A DNA stretch of 64,000 nt from the NCBI RefSeq assembly GCF_001558695.1, contig NZ_LNTU01000001.1, forward strand, positions 434,001 through 498,000, in the 5' to 3' direction. The translations under genes were made by a program, and so were the position numbers. Positions 52,873 through 61,560 of this stretch are shown piece after piece (the first letter of the stretch is position 1; each line of letters begins with the position of its first letter). The notes under the pieces are model-generated. The model saw only the letters and a list, made by a program, of their open reading frames with translations. It ran no database searches and was not told where the DNA came from. Source of the DNA: Paramesorhizobium deserti (GTDB taxonomy: Bacteria; Pseudomonadota; Alphaproteobacteria; Rhizobiales; Rhizobiaceae).

Positions 52873-53055
52873 CGTCATCCTCGGGCTTGACCCGAGGATC
52901 CATGGCAAGGGGGAACCAAACCTTCCCACTGCATCGTCGCACTCCAGCAAGCGGCAACCCAATATCTCACTTGATGATCACACGATCCAGAAGCGGATGA
53001 TAATATCGTCTTCGCTTCTTTGCCGTGGATCCTCCGGTCAAGCCCGAGGATGACG
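52873..53055. repeat. Inverted pair of dispersed repeats flanking 117 bp
   Basis: CGTCATCCTCGGGCTTGACC-type unit at 52873-52905 (33 nt) and its near-exact reverse complement (31 of 33 bases) at 53023-53055. Each copy is itself palindromic around CCTCGGG/CCCGAGG. They enclose 117 bp with no gene. The 353-bp gap between the ATPase and binding-protein genes also contains a second dispersed motif, CCTCAGCTTGTCGAAGAG, near 52835-52852. Confidence 0.7.
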
Positions 53056-53087
53056 ATAATAGAGAGGAAATGCCGCCGACCCTTACC

Positions 53088-54182
53088 TCACTGCCCGGTC
53101 ACGATCTTCGTCCAGGCCCTCGTCGCCAGGCGCTGCGTCTTGGTGTCGTAAGGCAGCGGCACGAAGAGCTTGGCCATCGTCGCCTCGTCGGGATAGATCG
53201 CCGGATCATCGATCACGTCCTTGTCGAGAAGCGGCTGGGAGGCCTTGTTGCCATTGGCGTAGAAGACATAGTTGGACGCCTTGGCGATGACCTCCGGGCG
53301 CATGATGTAGTTCAGGAATTCATGCGCTTCCTCGACATGCTTGGCGTCGGCAGGAATAGCCATCTGGTCGAACCACATCAGCGCCCCCTCCTTCGGAATC
53401 GAATAGCCGATCTCGATGCCCTGACCCGCCTCCTCGGCACGGTCGCGCGCCTGGAAGATATCGCCGGAATAGCCGATCGCCATGCAGATATCGCCATTGG
53501 CGAGCGCATTGATATATTCGGACGAGTGGAACTTACGAATATTGGGGCGGATCTTCAGATAAAGCTCCTCCGCCTTGGCGAAATCTTCCGCCTTGGGCGA
53601 GTTGGGATCGAGACCGAGATAGTTGAGCGCCGGGCGCAGCATCTCGCTGGCGGAATCCAGCACATAGATGCCGCAATCCTTCAGCTTCGCCGATTTCTCG
53701 GGATCGAACAGCACATCCCAGGAATTGATCTCGTCAGTGCCGAGCGCTTCCTTTATCTTCGCCTTGTTGTACCCGATGCCGGTCGTGCCCCACATGTAAT
53801 TGATGGAGTATTCATTGCCCGGATCGTAGACGGCGGTGCGCTCCTGGATCACGTCCCACATGTTCTTGAGGTTGGGCAGCTTCGCCTTGTCGAGCTTCTG
53901 GAAGACGCCCGCGGGGATCTGCCGGCCGAGGAACTCGCCTGACGGCACGACGATGTCATAGCCGGAGCCGCCGGCAAGCAGCTTCGTCTCGACGATCTCG
54001 TTGGAATCGAAGACGTCGTAGACCACCTTGATGCCGGTTTCCTTGGTGAAGTCCGCCAGAATGGACTCGTCGATATAATCCGACCAGTTGTAGACATTGA
54101 CCACCCGTTCCTGCGCGCCCGACGGGGCCACGGCCGCCGCCAGAGCCAGGCAGGTCGTCAGGAAAAGCGATTTGATCCTCAT
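53088..54182 (-). CDS. potF: Putrescine/spermidine periplasmic binding protein, PotF type
   Basis: 364 residues. Signal peptide MRIKSLFLTTCLALAAAVAP to about residue 23, then VVNVYNWSDYIDESILADFTKETGIKVVYDVFDSNEIVETKLLAG, the canonical PotF/PotD start. Later ICMAIGYSGDIFQARDRA and ALMWFDQMAIPADAKH are family blocks that line the polyamine site. GGGAG lies eight bases before ATG 54182; earlier in-frame ATGs lack a signal-peptide start. First gene of the pot cluster, with the puu genes at 58 kb likely taking the imported putrescine. Confidence 0.95.
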   Translation of the reverse strand: MRIKSLFLTTCLALAAAVAPSGAQERVVNVYNWSDYIDESILADFTKETGIKVVYDVFDSNEIVETKLLAGGSGYDIVVPSGEFLGRQIPAGVFQKLDKAKLPNLKNMWDVIQERTAVYDPGNEYSINYMWGTTGIGYNKAKIKEALGTDEINSWDVLFDPEKSAKLKDCGIYVLDSASEMLRPALNYLGLDPNSPKAEDFAKAEELYLKIRPNIRKFHSSEYINALANGDICMAIGYSGDIFQARDRAEEAGQGIEIGYSIPKEGALMWFDQMAIPADAKHVEEAHEFLNYIMRPEVIAKASNYVFYANGNKASQPLLDKDVIDDPAIYPDEATMAKLFVPLPYDTKTQRLATRAWTKIVTGQ

Positions 54183-54292
54183 CCGGAAAACTCCCATTTT
54201 CATACCCCGGCGGCCATACAAGAAAATGCCCCCGCTCTTCCGCACTTTTTTAGATTGGGAGGATTTCGTCAACTGGTCTTGCGGGCTTTATT

Positions 54293-55708
54293 TTATTGAA
54301 AATCAAACGCACTCAGGCCCGTCACCATCTCGTCGAGACCAAGCGGGCGCGTCAATGGCGGCTCGGCACGGGCAAGGCAGCCCTGCCTTTCGCAAAGACG
54401 GCAGGCGGGGCCGATGGGTGTAGGCGCTCTTGCAGGCAACGCCGCGCCGTAGACAATTCCATCCTTGAAGCCGATATCGCAGCCAAGCAGGATGGCCGTG
54501 CGGCGCGGGCGTTCGTCGAAAGCGCCTTGCGGCCCTTCGAGCGTGCGCGCAATGGTGAGAAATGCCGCGCCATCCGGCATCTCGACGGCCTCGACCAGGA
54601 TCTGCGAGGGCTGAGCGAAGGCGGCATAGATCGCCAGCTTCGGGCATTGCCCGCCGAAACGCGCCTGTGGAAAGCCCTGAGCACCCGCCCTGCGGAAGCG
54701 ATTTCCCGCATGATCCGCCTCCAGCATGAAGAAGGGAACGCCCGCCGCATCCTGCCTTTGCAATGTGGTGAGCCGGTTTGCGGCCTGCTCGAACGAGACA
54801 CCGAAACGAGAACGCAGCACATCGATATCGTAGCGCGCCCGCTGCGCCGCCGACCGGAAGGCGTGATAGGGCATCATCAGCGCATGAGCCGCATAGCGGC
54901 CAAGCTCGAAACGGGCGATGCGGCGGGCCTCGCTGGACGAAAGCTTCAGTTTCTCGATCTCGGCGGCAATCGCCACCTGCATGCGGATCAGGACCGCCTC
55001 CATCGCCACTTCGCGCAACTGGTCGAAAGGCGACAGCCTTTCCGACAGGAACAGCCGCTGCGAATGCCGGTCGTAGCGCCGCCGCCAGTTGGGCATGGTG
55101 GCAACGGGCAGCACACGCACGGCAATGCCATGCTCCGTGCGAAGCCAGCTCTTCAACGCGCCCATCAGATCGTCGCTCGGTTTCAGGAGTGTCGTGAAAC
55201 TTTCCGCTTCCTCCTCGATCAACGGGAAATGGTTGGGACGCCGCTCCAGCACGTCATGCACTTCGTCGAGCGGCAGGCGCGCAGCCGACAGCGAGGTCTC
55301 ACGCCCCTCCTGCGCCAGGAGATCTGAGAGGTCGGAAAGCCGCTCGAGTTGCTCGCGATAGGCGCGGTAGAGCTTGACGATGCCGGTGGCGGCATTGGGC
55401 GCCGCCTCGCCAACCTCGATCAGTTCCTGGTCGCCCGGCAGCTCGCCGGCGAGCAGCGGATCGGAGAAGACCTCCTTCAGCCCGGCGATTGTGGCGCCGC
55501 TTTCGGCCTGGAGAGCGCCAAGTTCCAGCTTGTAGACGGAAGCGAGTTTGAGGAGGAGCTGCACCGTCAGCGGACGCTGGTTGCGCTCGATCAGGTTGAG
55601 ATAGGATGGCGAAATGCCGAGCGCCTCGGCCATCGCGGTCTGTGTGAGGCCGCGCTCGTTGCGGATGCGCCGGATACGCGGGCCCGCGAAGATCTTCTGC
55701 TCAGCCAT
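54293..55708 (-). CDS. ScfR/RamB-type transcriptional regulator (XRE HTH + DUF2083)
   Basis: 471 residues. N-terminal helix-turn-helix: IRRIRNERGLTQTAMAEALGISPSYLNLIERNQRPLTVQLLLKLASVY. The middle carries a C-terminal DUF2083-like domain, and the final part has a Cys cluster (ACRLCERQGCLARAEPP). Short-chain-fatty-acid regulators of this family bind acyl-CoA or related effectors, and RamB controls glyoxylate-cycle genes in actinobacteria. It is divergent from aceA (237 nt), so it probably regulates isocitrate lyase. AAAGGAAGCGGG precedes ATG 55708. Confidence 0.9.
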   Translation of the reverse strand: MAEQKIFAGPRIRRIRNERGLTQTAMAEALGISPSYLNLIERNQRPLTVQLLLKLASVYKLELGALQAESGATIAGLKEVFSDPLLAGELPGDQELIEVGEAAPNAATGIVKLYRAYREQLERLSDLSDLLAQEGRETSLSAARLPLDEVHDVLERRPNHFPLIEEEAESFTTLLKPSDDLMGALKSWLRTEHGIAVRVLPVATMPNWRRRYDRHSQRLFLSERLSPFDQLREVAMEAVLIRMQVAIAAEIEKLKLSSSEARRIARFELGRYAAHALMMPYHAFRSAAQRARYDIDVLRSRFGVSFEQAANRLTTLQRQDAAGVPFFMLEADHAGNRFRRAGAQGFPQARFGGQCPKLAIYAAFAQPSQILVEAVEMPDGAAFLTIARTLEGPQGAFDERPRRTAILLGCDIGFKDGIVYGAALPARAPTPIGPACRLCERQGCLARAEPPLTRPLGLDEMVTGLSAFDFQ

Positions 55709-55783
55709 CCCGCTTCCTTTGACAGCATTTTTACAATTCCACTCATCATGCCTTAAACGAAGGAACATTACAATATTTACAAA

Positions 55784-55804
55784 TTGACAGAGCCGCTCTG
55801 TCAA
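55784..55804. promoter_or_regulatory. Candidate operator between the ScfR-type regulator and aceA
   Basis: A perfect 9-bp inverted repeat, TTGACAGAG and CTCTGTCAA, with a CCG spacer. TTACAA repeats lie nearby at 55731, 55768 and 55777, the last two nine bases apart. TGCAGCGCAAT (55863-55873), shared with the phasin promoter, lies downstream. The dyad is centred near 150 nt before aceA and is about 76 nt before the regulator gene. Confidence 0.55.
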
Positions 55805-55945
55805 AGCCTCGACAGCGTTACCCGTATTTCTCGCCGAATTTCCTGAATTTCCTCGCCTGTTTTGCAGCGCAATGTAAATCTCGTCATACGCAGAAGGCGC
55901 TGAACGTCTCTGATTTTTGAACGGAAGCATTGAGGAAGCCAGACT

Positions 55946-57235
<1,290 letters not shown>

Positions 57236-57258
57236 TGAAGATTTAAAGGAGAACGACA

Positions 57259-57495
57259 ATGGCATCCATTACACGCGTCAAGGAAAGGGCGGAGGAACAA
57301 TCCTCCGCCATGACCACCGACCAGCAGAGCCTCATCCGCATGCTGGCCAATGATCTGCACCGCCTCAACCAGTCGGTCATGAAGGCCGTGGAGGCCGGCG
57401 TTTCGGTCGAGCTCGTCCGCTCGGCCCGCCATCATGGCGGCGACGGCAACTGGGGAGACCTGCTCATCCCGGTGATCGTCACCAACGGGCGCTAA
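57259..57495 (+). CDS. Small protein following aceA, function unknown
   Basis: 78 residues. Helical, with RMLANDLHRLNQSVMKAVEAGVSVELVRSARHH and a C-terminal GGDGNWGDLLIPVIVTNGR. Not recognised as a named family. AAGGAGAACGACA lies upstream of the ATG, and only 23 nt separate it from the aceA stop, so cotranscription is likely. The last 18 residues are encoded again 50 nt downstream (57546-57603) with synonymous changes, suggesting a decayed tandem copy. Confidence 0.75.
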   Translation: MASITRVKERAEEQSSAMTTDQQSLIRMLANDLHRLNQSVMKAVEAGVSVELVRSARHHGGDGNWGDLLIPVIVTNGR

Positions 57496-57545
57496 CAGCA
57501 CGCCGCCATGGTCCTTGCTTTTGCGTGCCTGCGGCAACGCGGGCA

Positions 57546-57603
57546 GGCGACGGCAACTGGGGAGATCTGCTCATCCCGGTGATCGTCACCAACGGACGTT
57601 GAG
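57546..57603 (+). pseudogene. Remnant of a tandem copy of the small aceA-linked gene
   Basis: 58 nt that repeat the 3' end of the previous gene (57438-57495). They encode GDGNWGDLLIPVIVTNGR and a stop. The differences are GAC/GAT, GGG/GGA, CGC/CGT and TAA/TGA, all synonymous, so both copies appear to have been under coding constraint. Upstream of 57546 the frame has no proper start (only a GTG at 57525) and no matching N-terminal part. The 319-bp gap (57496-57814) otherwise holds only a terminator and leader. Confidence 0.65.
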
Positions 57604-57640
57604 CCCCTCACCGGCACTTGCAATACCCGACTTCCAGCCA

Positions 57641-57669
57641 CTCTCCGCAGCCCTCTGCGGAGAGTTTTT
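57641..57669 (+). terminator. Rho-independent terminator of the aceA transcript
   Basis: CTCTCCGCAG (57641-57650), CCCT loop, CTGCGGAGAG (57655-57664), then TTTTTC. A perfect 10-bp stem. Confidence 0.93.
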
Positions 57670-57814
57670 CGTTCAAAAAAATGCAGAATAAAAGCCGCCA
57701 TCACCGGGCATTACTAAACATCAACTAAATATTGCGATGTCATGCTTCTGTCATTGCTTGCATGGCAGAGATGACGCATTCTTTACCCTCAATCTGAGCT
57801 TCGCGAGGAAAGTT

Positions 57815-58240
57815 ATGGCTATACAGACTCTCATCGACAACGTCGCTGTCAAGGCCAATATCGAACCGCAGGTCGCGGAGAAGGTCGCAGGGATCGTCCT
57901 GTCGGTGCTTCAGCATGAATCGCCGCAGATCTCGGCGCAGATCTTCGCCAATATGCCCGGCGCGCAGCAGCTGGCCACGGCCAATGACGTGATGGCGCAG
58001 GGACAGTCGAGTGGCGGCGGAATTATCGGCACCATCTCCCATCTGCTCGGCGGCGCTACAGGTGAAAAGGTCGGCGCGCTGGTCAACGGCGTGGCAGCGT
58101 TGGAGGCAAGCGGGCTGACCGCCGCGCAGATCAATGCAGCCGGATCGCAGGTGATCGCCGAGGCGCGCCAGACCGATCCGCAACTGGTCGATGAACTGGT
58201 TCAGGCGGTGCCCGAGCTTAAGGGCCATTTCGGCCTGTAA
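57815..58240 (+). CDS. Conserved helical protein of unknown function
   Basis: 141 residues, all-helical: IQTLIDNVAVKANIEPQVAEKVAGIVLSVLQHESPQISAQIFANMPGAQQLATANDVMAQ, then a Gly-rich linker GGGIIGTISHLLGGATGEKVG, and NAAGSQVIAEARQTDPQLVDELVQAVPELKGHFGL. Helical repeats with Gly-rich middles occur in DUF2267-like and related families, but I cannot assign it. GAGGAAAG lies before ATG 57815. It precedes a palindromic repeat and puuA. Confidence 0.7.
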   Translation: MAIQTLIDNVAVKANIEPQVAEKVAGIVLSVLQHESPQISAQIFANMPGAQQLATANDVMAQGQSSGGGIIGTISHLLGGATGEKVGALVNGVAALEASGLTAAQINAAGSQVIAEARQTDPQLVDELVQAVPELKGHFGL

Positions 58241-58265
58241 ATCAGGCCTTCCAATATCCGTCGCA

Positions 58266-58302
58266 TGCATCCCGAAAACCGATTTGGGTTTTCGGGCCGA
58301 TG
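58266..58302. repeat. Dispersed palindromic repeat (GCATGAT family, short form)
   Basis: GCATCCCGAAAACC paired with GGTTTTCGGGCCGATGC around GATTT. Shares the CCGAAAA/TTTTCGG core with 7565-7607 and 13534-13576. Lies 36 nt upstream of puuA. Confidence 0.7.
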
Positions 58303-58337
58303 CTATATCATGGCGCGACGAAACAATTTTCTGGTGA

Positions 58338-59774
58338 TTGATGCCTGCTGATATGCCCGAGAAGAGACCGGCGCGCCCGACCAAGCGCCGCCGGACGCCT
58401 GCCTATGTCAAATCGCTTCGTGGCGTGAAGAATTGGCGTGAAGCATCGGAATGGCTGGCCTGGCGCGATATCGAGGACATCGAGTGCATCACTCCCGATC
58501 AGGCGGGCGTGGCGCGCGGCAAGATGATGCCCTCGAAGAAGTTCACCTCCAACACATCGCTCGCGCTGCCTTCGGCGGTTTTCATGGCGACGATCTCCGG
58601 CGGATATCCGGAAGACGGCGGCGGCTTTTCCTATCCTGAAGACGATGGCGACTTGAAGCTGGTGCCCGATCTCACGACACTTTCCGTCGTGCCGTGGGAG
58701 AGCGATCCGACGGCACAGGTTATCTGTGACCTCGTCCATCAGGACGGACGGGCGGTGGAGTTCACGCCGCGCAACGTGTTGCGCCGCGTCATCGGCGCGT
58801 ATAACAAGCTCGGCCTGCGCCCGGTGGTGGCGCCGGAGATCGAATTTTATCTGGTGCGCAAGAATCCCGATCCCGACTATCCGCTGGCGCCACCGGTCGG
58901 GCGCTCGGGCCGGCCTATCGGCGGTGGTCAAGGCTATTCCATCGCCGGCGTCAACGAGTTCGACGAGCTGATCGACGACATCTATCATTTCTCCGAAGCC
59001 CAGGGGCTGGAGATCGATACGCTGATTCACGAGGAGGGCGCGGGGCAGCTCGAGATCAATCTGCGCCACGGCGATCCGATCGAGCTCGCCGACCAGGTCT
59101 TCATGTTCAAGCGCACCATCCGCGAGGCAGCGCTGAAGCACGAGATGTATGCGACCTTCATGGCCAAGCCCATCCAGGGGCAGCCGGGCTCGGCGATGCA
59201 CATTCACCAGTCGATCATCGACAAGAAGACCGGACGCAACATATTCACCAAGGATGACGGCAGCGAAAGCGACGCTTTCCATCATTTCATCGGCGGCATG
59301 CAGAAGCATGTGCCGAACGCGCTGGTGATGTTTGCGCCTTATGTGAATTCCTACCGCCGTCTGACTCAGGGCGCCTCGGCGCCGGTCAATGTCAAATGGG
59401 GCTATGACAACCGGACGACCGCCTTTCGCGTACCGCGCTCGGACCCCAACCAGCGCCGCGTCGAAAACCGCATACCGTCATCCGATGCCAACCCGTATCT
59501 CGCGCTCGCCGCGTCACTGGCCTGCGGGCTGATCGGGCTCCTGGAGAAAATCGAACCGGACGCGCCGGCCGGCACCACGGTCAACGAGGACGAGATCGAC
59601 CTGCCCCGCGGCCTGCTCGACGCGGTCTCGCTTTTCGAGGAGGACGAGCCGCTGAGGGATATACTGGGCCAATCCTTCGCGACCACCTACGCCGCAATCA
59701 AGCGGGCGGAGTTCGAAACCTTCATGGAGGTCATCAGCCCGTGGGAGCGGGAGTATCTGTTGCTCAATGTTTAG
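58338..59774 (+). CDS. puuA: Gamma-glutamylputrescine synthetase (glutamine synthetase family)
   Basis: 478 residues. Glutamine-synthetase fold adapted to putrescine: glutamate and ATP are joined to putrescine, the first step of the Puu pathway. Blocks: PEIEFYLVRKNPDPDYPLAPP, IHEEGAGQLEINLRHGDP, SAMHIHQSI, and RVPRSDPNQRRVENRIPSSDANPYLALA. It is next to the PuuB-type oxidase gene and near the pot importer, which supports the assignment; other GlnA-like amine ligases are possible. ATG 58350 is an alternative start. Its TAG stop at 59772-59774 is the first codon of the octamer array. Confidence 0.88.
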   Translation: MMPADMPEKRPARPTKRRRTPAYVKSLRGVKNWREASEWLAWRDIEDIECITPDQAGVARGKMMPSKKFTSNTSLALPSAVFMATISGGYPEDGGGFSYPEDDGDLKLVPDLTTLSVVPWESDPTAQVICDLVHQDGRAVEFTPRNVLRRVIGAYNKLGLRPVVAPEIEFYLVRKNPDPDYPLAPPVGRSGRPIGGGQGYSIAGVNEFDELIDDIYHFSEAQGLEIDTLIHEEGAGQLEINLRHGDPIELADQVFMFKRTIREAALKHEMYATFMAKPIQGQPGSAMHIHQSIIDKKTGRNIFTKDDGSESDAFHHFIGGMQKHVPNALVMFAPYVNSYRRLTQGASAPVNVKWGYDNRTTAFRVPRSDPNQRRVENRIPSSDANPYLALAASLACGLIGLLEKIEPDAPAGTTVNEDEIDLPRGLLDAVSLFEEDEPLRDILGQSFATTYAAIKRAEFETFMEVISPWEREYLLLNV

Positions 59775-59843
59775 GGGAGTAGGGGAGTAGGGGAGTAGGG
59801 GAATAGGGGAATAGGGGAATAGGGGAATAGGGGAATAGGGGAA
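59772..59843. repeat. Left octamer array of element D
   Basis: Three TAGGGGAG units followed by six TAGGGGAA units, no interruption. The first TAG is the puuA stop. In the plus direction the unit places a TAG in all three reading frames within 24 nt. Nine GGGG tracts spaced by four bases make a G-quadruplex likely in the plus strand and its RNA. Confidence 0.95.
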
Positions 59844-59861
59844 TTATGCGGGGGCGCGGCT

Positions 59862-60224
59862 ATGGCAATCAATTCTTATCGGGATATTTTGGCTTGGCAG
59901 CAGGCCATGGAACTGGCGACGACGATATATAAATCTACCGAGTCTTGGCCGCGTGAAGAGATTTACGGGCTAACGGGGCAGGTACGCCGCGCCGCCGTTT
60001 CCATACCGGCCAATATCGCAGAAGGATATGGCCGGGAAACACGCAAGACCTACCAACAATTCTTGCGCATAGCACAAGGCTCGTTGAAGGAAGTAGAAAC
60101 ACATTTGCTTCTGGCCGAGAGACTGGGTTTTAGCCCCAAGGAGGCGATCGATCCAATAATGGTAAGGAGCGAAAGCGTCGGAAAGTTGCTGAGGCTTCTT
60201 ATCCGCAAACTATCCGAACCATAA
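59862..60224 (+). CDS. Four-helix-bundle protein, S23/Avd-like (23S rRNA intervening-sequence family)
   Basis: 120 residues. The family signature LTGQVRRAAVSIPANIAEGYGR is complete, with the following helices FLRIAQGSLKEVETHLLLAERLG and the C-terminal LLRLLIRKL. The fold is a four-helix bundle that forms a pentamer in Avd, the RNA-binding partner of diversity-generating retroelements; other members are encoded in 23S rRNA intervening sequences. There is no 23S rRNA gene here. Codon use is less GC-rich than in the flanking genes. Bracketed by the two octamer arrays; GGGGG-rich leader before ATG 59862. Confidence 0.9.
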   Translation: MAINSYRDILAWQQAMELATTIYKSTESWPREEIYGLTGQVRRAAVSIPANIAEGYGRETRKTYQQFLRIAQGSLKEVETHLLLAERLGFSPKEAIDPIMVRSESVGKLLRLLIRKLSEP

Positions 60225-60228
60225 CATA

Positions 60229-60260
60229 CTCCCCTATTCCCTTATTCCCCTACTCCCTTA
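60229..60260. repeat. Right octamer array of element D (inverted)
   Basis: Minus-strand units TAAGGGAG, TAGGGGAA, TAAGGGAA, TAGGGGAG read right to left. The order TTCCCTTA-TTCCCCTA (plus strand) is the same pair found in copies A, B and C. The last base is 13 nt before the puuB ATG, leaving only its Shine-Dalgarno. Confidence 0.92.
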
Positions 60261-60273
60261 AGCCGGAGCCGCC

Positions 60274-61560
60274 ATGTCCTACCAATCCCCCATCTCGCCT
60301 GGCATTTCCTGGTACGAGGCGAGCTTGTCCGAGCGCCCCGAGCATCCGGCGCTCGACGGCTCGCGGCAGGCGGATATCGTCATCATCGGCGGCGGCTATA
60401 CCGGGCTTTCGGCCGCCTATCATCTGGCCGCTTCCGGCGTGGATGTGGTGCTGCTCGATGCCGCGCGGTTCGGCGATGGCGCTTCGGGGCGCAATGGCGG
60501 CCAGCTCAACACCGGCCAACGCGCATGGGCGGAAGATATGGAGGCCGAATATGGCTTCACCCGCGCCAAGGCGCTGTTCGATATCGCCGAGGAGGCCAAG
60601 GCGCATCTCCTGCAATTCGCCGAGACGCACGGGATCGATATCGACTATAGGCCGGGCCAGATGTCGGTGGTGCACAAGCCGCGTTATCTCAAGCACTACC
60701 AGGCCCATGCCGAACTGATGGCATCACGCTTCGGCTATCCGGATATCCATTTCATGGACGCGAAGGAGACGGCGGAGCGGCTCGGCTCGAAACGCTATCT
60801 CGGCGGTACCTATGACAAGGGAACCGGCCATATCCACCCGCTGAAGCTCGTCGTCGGAACGGCCAAGGCCGCGGCGAATGCCGGAGCACATCTCTTCGAG
60901 AATACGCAAGCGACCGGCATAAGCTCAGAAAACAGCCGCGTGACGGTGACCACGCCGAAAGGGACCGTGACGGCCGCCAAGGGGCTGATCGCGGTAAACG
61001 CCTATGGCGGGTCGCTCGAACCCGTCAGCGCCGCCCATGTCATGCCGATCCGCTCCTTCATCGGCGCGACCGTGCCGCTCGGCAAGGACAGCCCGGTGCT
61101 GCCGGGCGGCGAATCCGTCGACGATTCACGTTTCGTGGTTCGCTATTTTCGCCGCTCGGCCGACGGGCGGCTCCTGTTCGGCGGGCGGGAGGCCTATACC
61201 GCCGACAACCCGCGCGATATCAGCAGCCATATCCGCCGGCAGGTCGCCGAGATCTATCCCGCGCTCGCCGATATCGAGATCACCCATGCATGGGGCGGCT
61301 CCGTCGGCATCACCCTGCCGCGCAAGCCCTTCGTGCGGGAAGTGATGCCCAATGTCATCTCGGCCGGCGGCTATTCCGGCCATGGCGTGATGCTCGCCCA
61401 TTTCATGGGCAAGCTCTATGCGGAAACGGTCGCCGGCAACCGCGAGCGGCTGAAGCTCTTTGAGGATCTCAACATCCCGCCCTTCCCCGGTGGGCGCAGC
61501 TTGCGCGCGCCGCTGCTTTTCCTGGCGCTCTCCTGGTATGCGCTGGTCGACAGGATTTAG
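60274..61560 (+). CDS. puuB: FAD-dependent gamma-glutamylputrescine oxidase
   Basis: 428 residues, DAO (D-amino-acid oxidase) fold. The FAD dinucleotide-binding motif is IVIIGGGYTGLSAAYHLA near residue 36; the GASGRNGGQLNTGQR segment and the C-terminal SAGGYSGHGVMLAHFMGKLYAE flavin block fit PuuB/OrdL. It oxidises gamma-glutamylputrescine to the aldehyde with hydrogen peroxide. CCGGAG lies just upstream of the ATG. It is separated from puuA by the octamer element. Its stop overlaps that of the convergent SDR gene. Confidence 0.9.
   Translation: MSYQSPISPGISWYEASLSERPEHPALDGSRQADIVIIGGGYTGLSAAYHLAASGVDVVLLDAARFGDGASGRNGGQLNTGQRAWAEDMEAEYGFTRAKALFDIAEEAKAHLLQFAETHGIDIDYRPGQMSVVHKPRYLKHYQAHAELMASRFGYPDIHFMDAKETAERLGSKRYLGGTYDKGTGHIHPLKLVVGTAKAAANAGAHLFENTQATGISSENSRVTVTTPKGTVTAAKGLIAVNAYGGSLEPVSAAHVMPIRSFIGATVPLGKDSPVLPGGESVDDSRFVVRYFRRSADGRLLFGGREAYTADNPRDISSHIRRQVAEIYPALADIEITHAWGGSVGITLPRKPFVREVMPNVISAGGYSGHGVMLAHFMGKLYAETVAGNRERLKLFEDLNIPPFPGGRSLRAPLLFLALSWYALVDRI

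Larger units (their letters stand above)
59772..60260. mobile_element. Octamer-array element with four-helix-bundle gene (full copy, D)
   Basis: Boundaries are set by the repeat arrays. Left arm: nine tandem octamers (59772-59843). Gene: 59862-60224. Right arm: four octamers in inverted orientation (60229-60260). It lies between puuA and puuB, which would otherwise be adjacent (about 11 nt between the array end and the puuB region). No transposase, reverse transcriptase or target-site duplication is visible. It is the only one of the five copies with a gene, so it is a candidate autonomous or parent form. The name 'mobile element' is inference from dispersed copies. Confidence 0.6.

Noticed and set aside
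57525..57603. A short GTG-initiated gene over the duplicated segment
   Set aside because: Only 25 codons, no Shine-Dalgarno and no N-terminal similarity to the parent gene; treated as a remnant.
59862..60224. Four-helix protein as part of a diversity-generating retroelement or a 23S rRNA intervening sequence
   Set aside because: No reverse transcriptase, template/variable repeat pair or 23S rRNA gene is present in the window; only family membership is supported.
59772..60260. Octamer arrays as a CRISPR array
   Set aside because: Units are 8 nt and directly contiguous with no spacers, and no cas gene is nearby.
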